Below, one piece after another: positions 33,788 through 34,795 of a stretch of 34,795 nt of DNA. Both the position numbers and the translations under genes were made by a program. Each line of letters starts with the position of its first letter. Positions within the stretch are counted from its first letter, which is position 1. The notes beneath the pieces are model-generated. The model did no database searches, had not been told where the DNA came from, and was given only the letters and a program-made list of their open reading frames with translations. Source of the DNA: Bacteroidales bacterium. GTDB taxonomy: Bacteria > Bacteroidota > Bacteroidia > Bacteroidales > UBA932. The stretch is from contig JAAZEZ010000001.1 in NCBI GenBank assembly GCA_012511975.1, forward strand, positions 1 through 34,795, in the 5' to 3' direction.

Positions 33788-34795
33788 TTAATTCAAAAGT
33801 TTGGCGATAGTTGCGTTGTACTCAGCCTCAGCAGCATCGAGATATGTCTTGCAGACTGCAACTACTTCCTCGAGTGTATCAACTCTACCCCTCTGCTCCT
33901 TAACAGCCATCTCGAGAGGATCGTAACCTGCCTCGAAAGCTGCAAGAACCTGCTTCCAGTAACGGAGTTGAACTGTACAGTCTTCGAGATACTTGGTCCA
34001 AGCCTCTCTGTACTCCTTCTGGAACTCGTTGTAATTATTGAAGTACTCAAGCAGAGTAGCAGCTCCGTCAGCATCGTAATCTTTCTTGATAGCCTCAACG
34101 TTAACGTTGTAGGTATTGTCAAGATTTACGTTGAGAACATACTTCTGCCAATCATAGGTGTAGATCTTGGTAGCAGCCGTGTATGCAGGATCGAGAATGG
34201 CCTTGATAGCGTTGAGATGCATAATCACGTGATTTGCAGTGCGTGTAGCAATCATCCACTCTTTGAGTTTAGCAGGATAGTCTGCGAGGAACTCATTTGC
34301 CCACTCGAGCTGTTTGCCACCGAGATCATATTCGCCATTCCATATCGTCAGACCTTCGTGGTCGAAGTACTTCTTCATGGAACTAGGTACGTTGTGTGTA
34401 TTGGCATCAGGCTTTGCAATTGCAGGTACAACCTTACCTTCCTTATTGCCGGTAAGCTCGAGGAGGAGTGCTTCCTTCTTAGCTTTCAAATTTGCCTGAT
34501 ATGTTGCCCAAGCTACCTTGTTAAAGTCATATGCTTCTTGAGCGGCATTATACTTGTTCTGCATCTCGGCCCTCTTGGCATCGAAGTCAGCCTCAATACC
34601 ATCTACATAAGCCTTGATCTCTGCAAGAGTAGCACTGTAGGTAGTCTTAGACTGCTCGATAATAAGATCCTGCTCAGCGAGAAGCATAGCACGGAACTCA
34701 GTAGGTCTACCCGGTGTTCCGAGGATAGCTGACTGATTGTTAACATCATTCCACTGGTGAGTCAGAGGCAATGTTGCCTTGTTGGGGTCAACAAG
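33788..34795 (-). CDS. Helical coiled-coil-rich protein, incomplete at the window edge
   Basis: At least 336 aa; the open frame continues to the right end of the window, so the N-terminus and start are missing. Almost entirely helical, rich in Ala, Glu, Lys and aromatic residues. Long amphipathic helices such as FRAMLLAEQDLIIEQSKTTY, VDGIEADFDAKRAEMQNKY and RVDTLEEVVAVCKTYLDAAE suggest coiled coils; a central part (VPSSMKKYFDHEGLTIWNGEYD) looks less helical. No enzyme motif recognised. The position ahead of an outer-membrane barrel hints at an envelope role, for instance a periplasmic or surface helical partner. The upstream part would be needed to see a signal peptide. Confidence 0.75.
   Translation of the reverse strand, partial: LVDPNKATLPLTHQWNDVNNQSAILGTPGRPTEFRAMLLAEQDLIIEQSKTTYSATLAEIKAYVDGIEADFDAKRAEMQNKYNAAQEAYDFNKVAWATYQANLKAKKEALLLELTGNKEGKVVPAIAKPDANTHNVPSSMKKYFDHEGLTIWNGEYDLGGKQLEWANEFLADYPAKLKEWMIATRTANHVIMHLNAIKAILDPAYTAATKIYTYDWQKYVLNVNLDNTYNVNVEAIKKDYDADGAATLLEYFNNYNEFQKEYREAWTKYLEDCTVQLRYWKQVLAAFEAGYDPLEMAVKEQRGRVDTLEEVVAVCKTYLDAAEAEYNATIAKLLN

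Noticed and set aside
33968-34732. Plus-strand open frame of 254 codons opposite the helical protein
   Set aside because: Low-complexity mirror of helix codons; hydrophobic but without consistent membrane pattern, and the minus frame is open to the window edge.
1-34795. tRNA, rRNA, transposase or phage genes
   Set aside because: Intergenic gaps are short and show no cloverleaf-like sequence that I could recognise by eye, and no open frame resembles a transposase or phage protein.

Overview
The window is chromosomal DNA from a member of the Bacteroidota, most likely order Bacteroidales. Evidence: several genes have the Bacteroidota promoter signature (TAnnTTTG, sometimes with TTTG/TTG 19-20 nt upstream), Shine-Dalgarno sites are nearly absent (two exceptions), and the gene families fit: an S46 dipeptidyl-peptidase, an EF-G2 paralogue with altered G motifs, a DUF4143 ATPase, an Mrp protein without the CxxC motif, and a sigma factor/NPFK-type anti-sigma/LTxxQ-like cassette. 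I see no rRNA, tRNA, CRISPR array, phage or insertion sequence. Gene density is high and no gene-free gap exceeds 300 bases.

Layout. (1) 113-1753: envelope protein with an OmpA-like and a repeat domain, closed by a strong terminator. (2) 1958-3232: DUF4143 AAA ATPase behind a duplicated palindromic site. (3) 7178-3403, minus strand: a chain of overlapping genes, secreted endonuclease-like protein, thyA, folA and an SNF-family sodium symporter. (4) 7262-11484: ychF, a lipoprotein with two SGNH domains, aspS. (5) 12109-11576: GNAT acetyltransferase. (6) 12348-13256: mrp, meeting the dpp7-yqeY unit tail to tail. (7) 15901-17604: glycerate kinase joined in frame to RNase HII. (8) 17694-21218: EF-G2, lolD-like ATPase, tRNA methyltransferase. 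(9) 24.6-21.2 kb, minus strand: split transketolase, ECF sigma factor, anti-sigma-like membrane protein, LTxxQ-like periplasmic protein. (10) lepA, divergent from transketolase across a nearly symmetric two-way promoter. (11) mutS followed by a MacB/FtsX permease, minus strand. (12) serine hydrolase lipoprotein and ksgA. (13) an outer-membrane barrel and an incomplete helical protein running off the right edge.

Most of the window is housekeeping: nucleotide synthesis, translation, RNA modification, DNA repair and envelope functions. The points most worth a second look are a family of degenerate 7-bp intergenic repeats at five places between 1.8 and 12.4 kb (four directly 3' of stop codons, all G-rich on the sense strand); a 48-bp palindrome framed by two of these tracts; DnaA-box-like dyads upstream of the DUF4143 ATPase; the glycerate kinase-RNase HII fusion; a two-domain SGNH lipoprotein whose first domain has lost its catalytic residues; and an apparent frame break at the start of the transketolase N subunit. 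I do not see a clear new multi-gene defence or mobile system.
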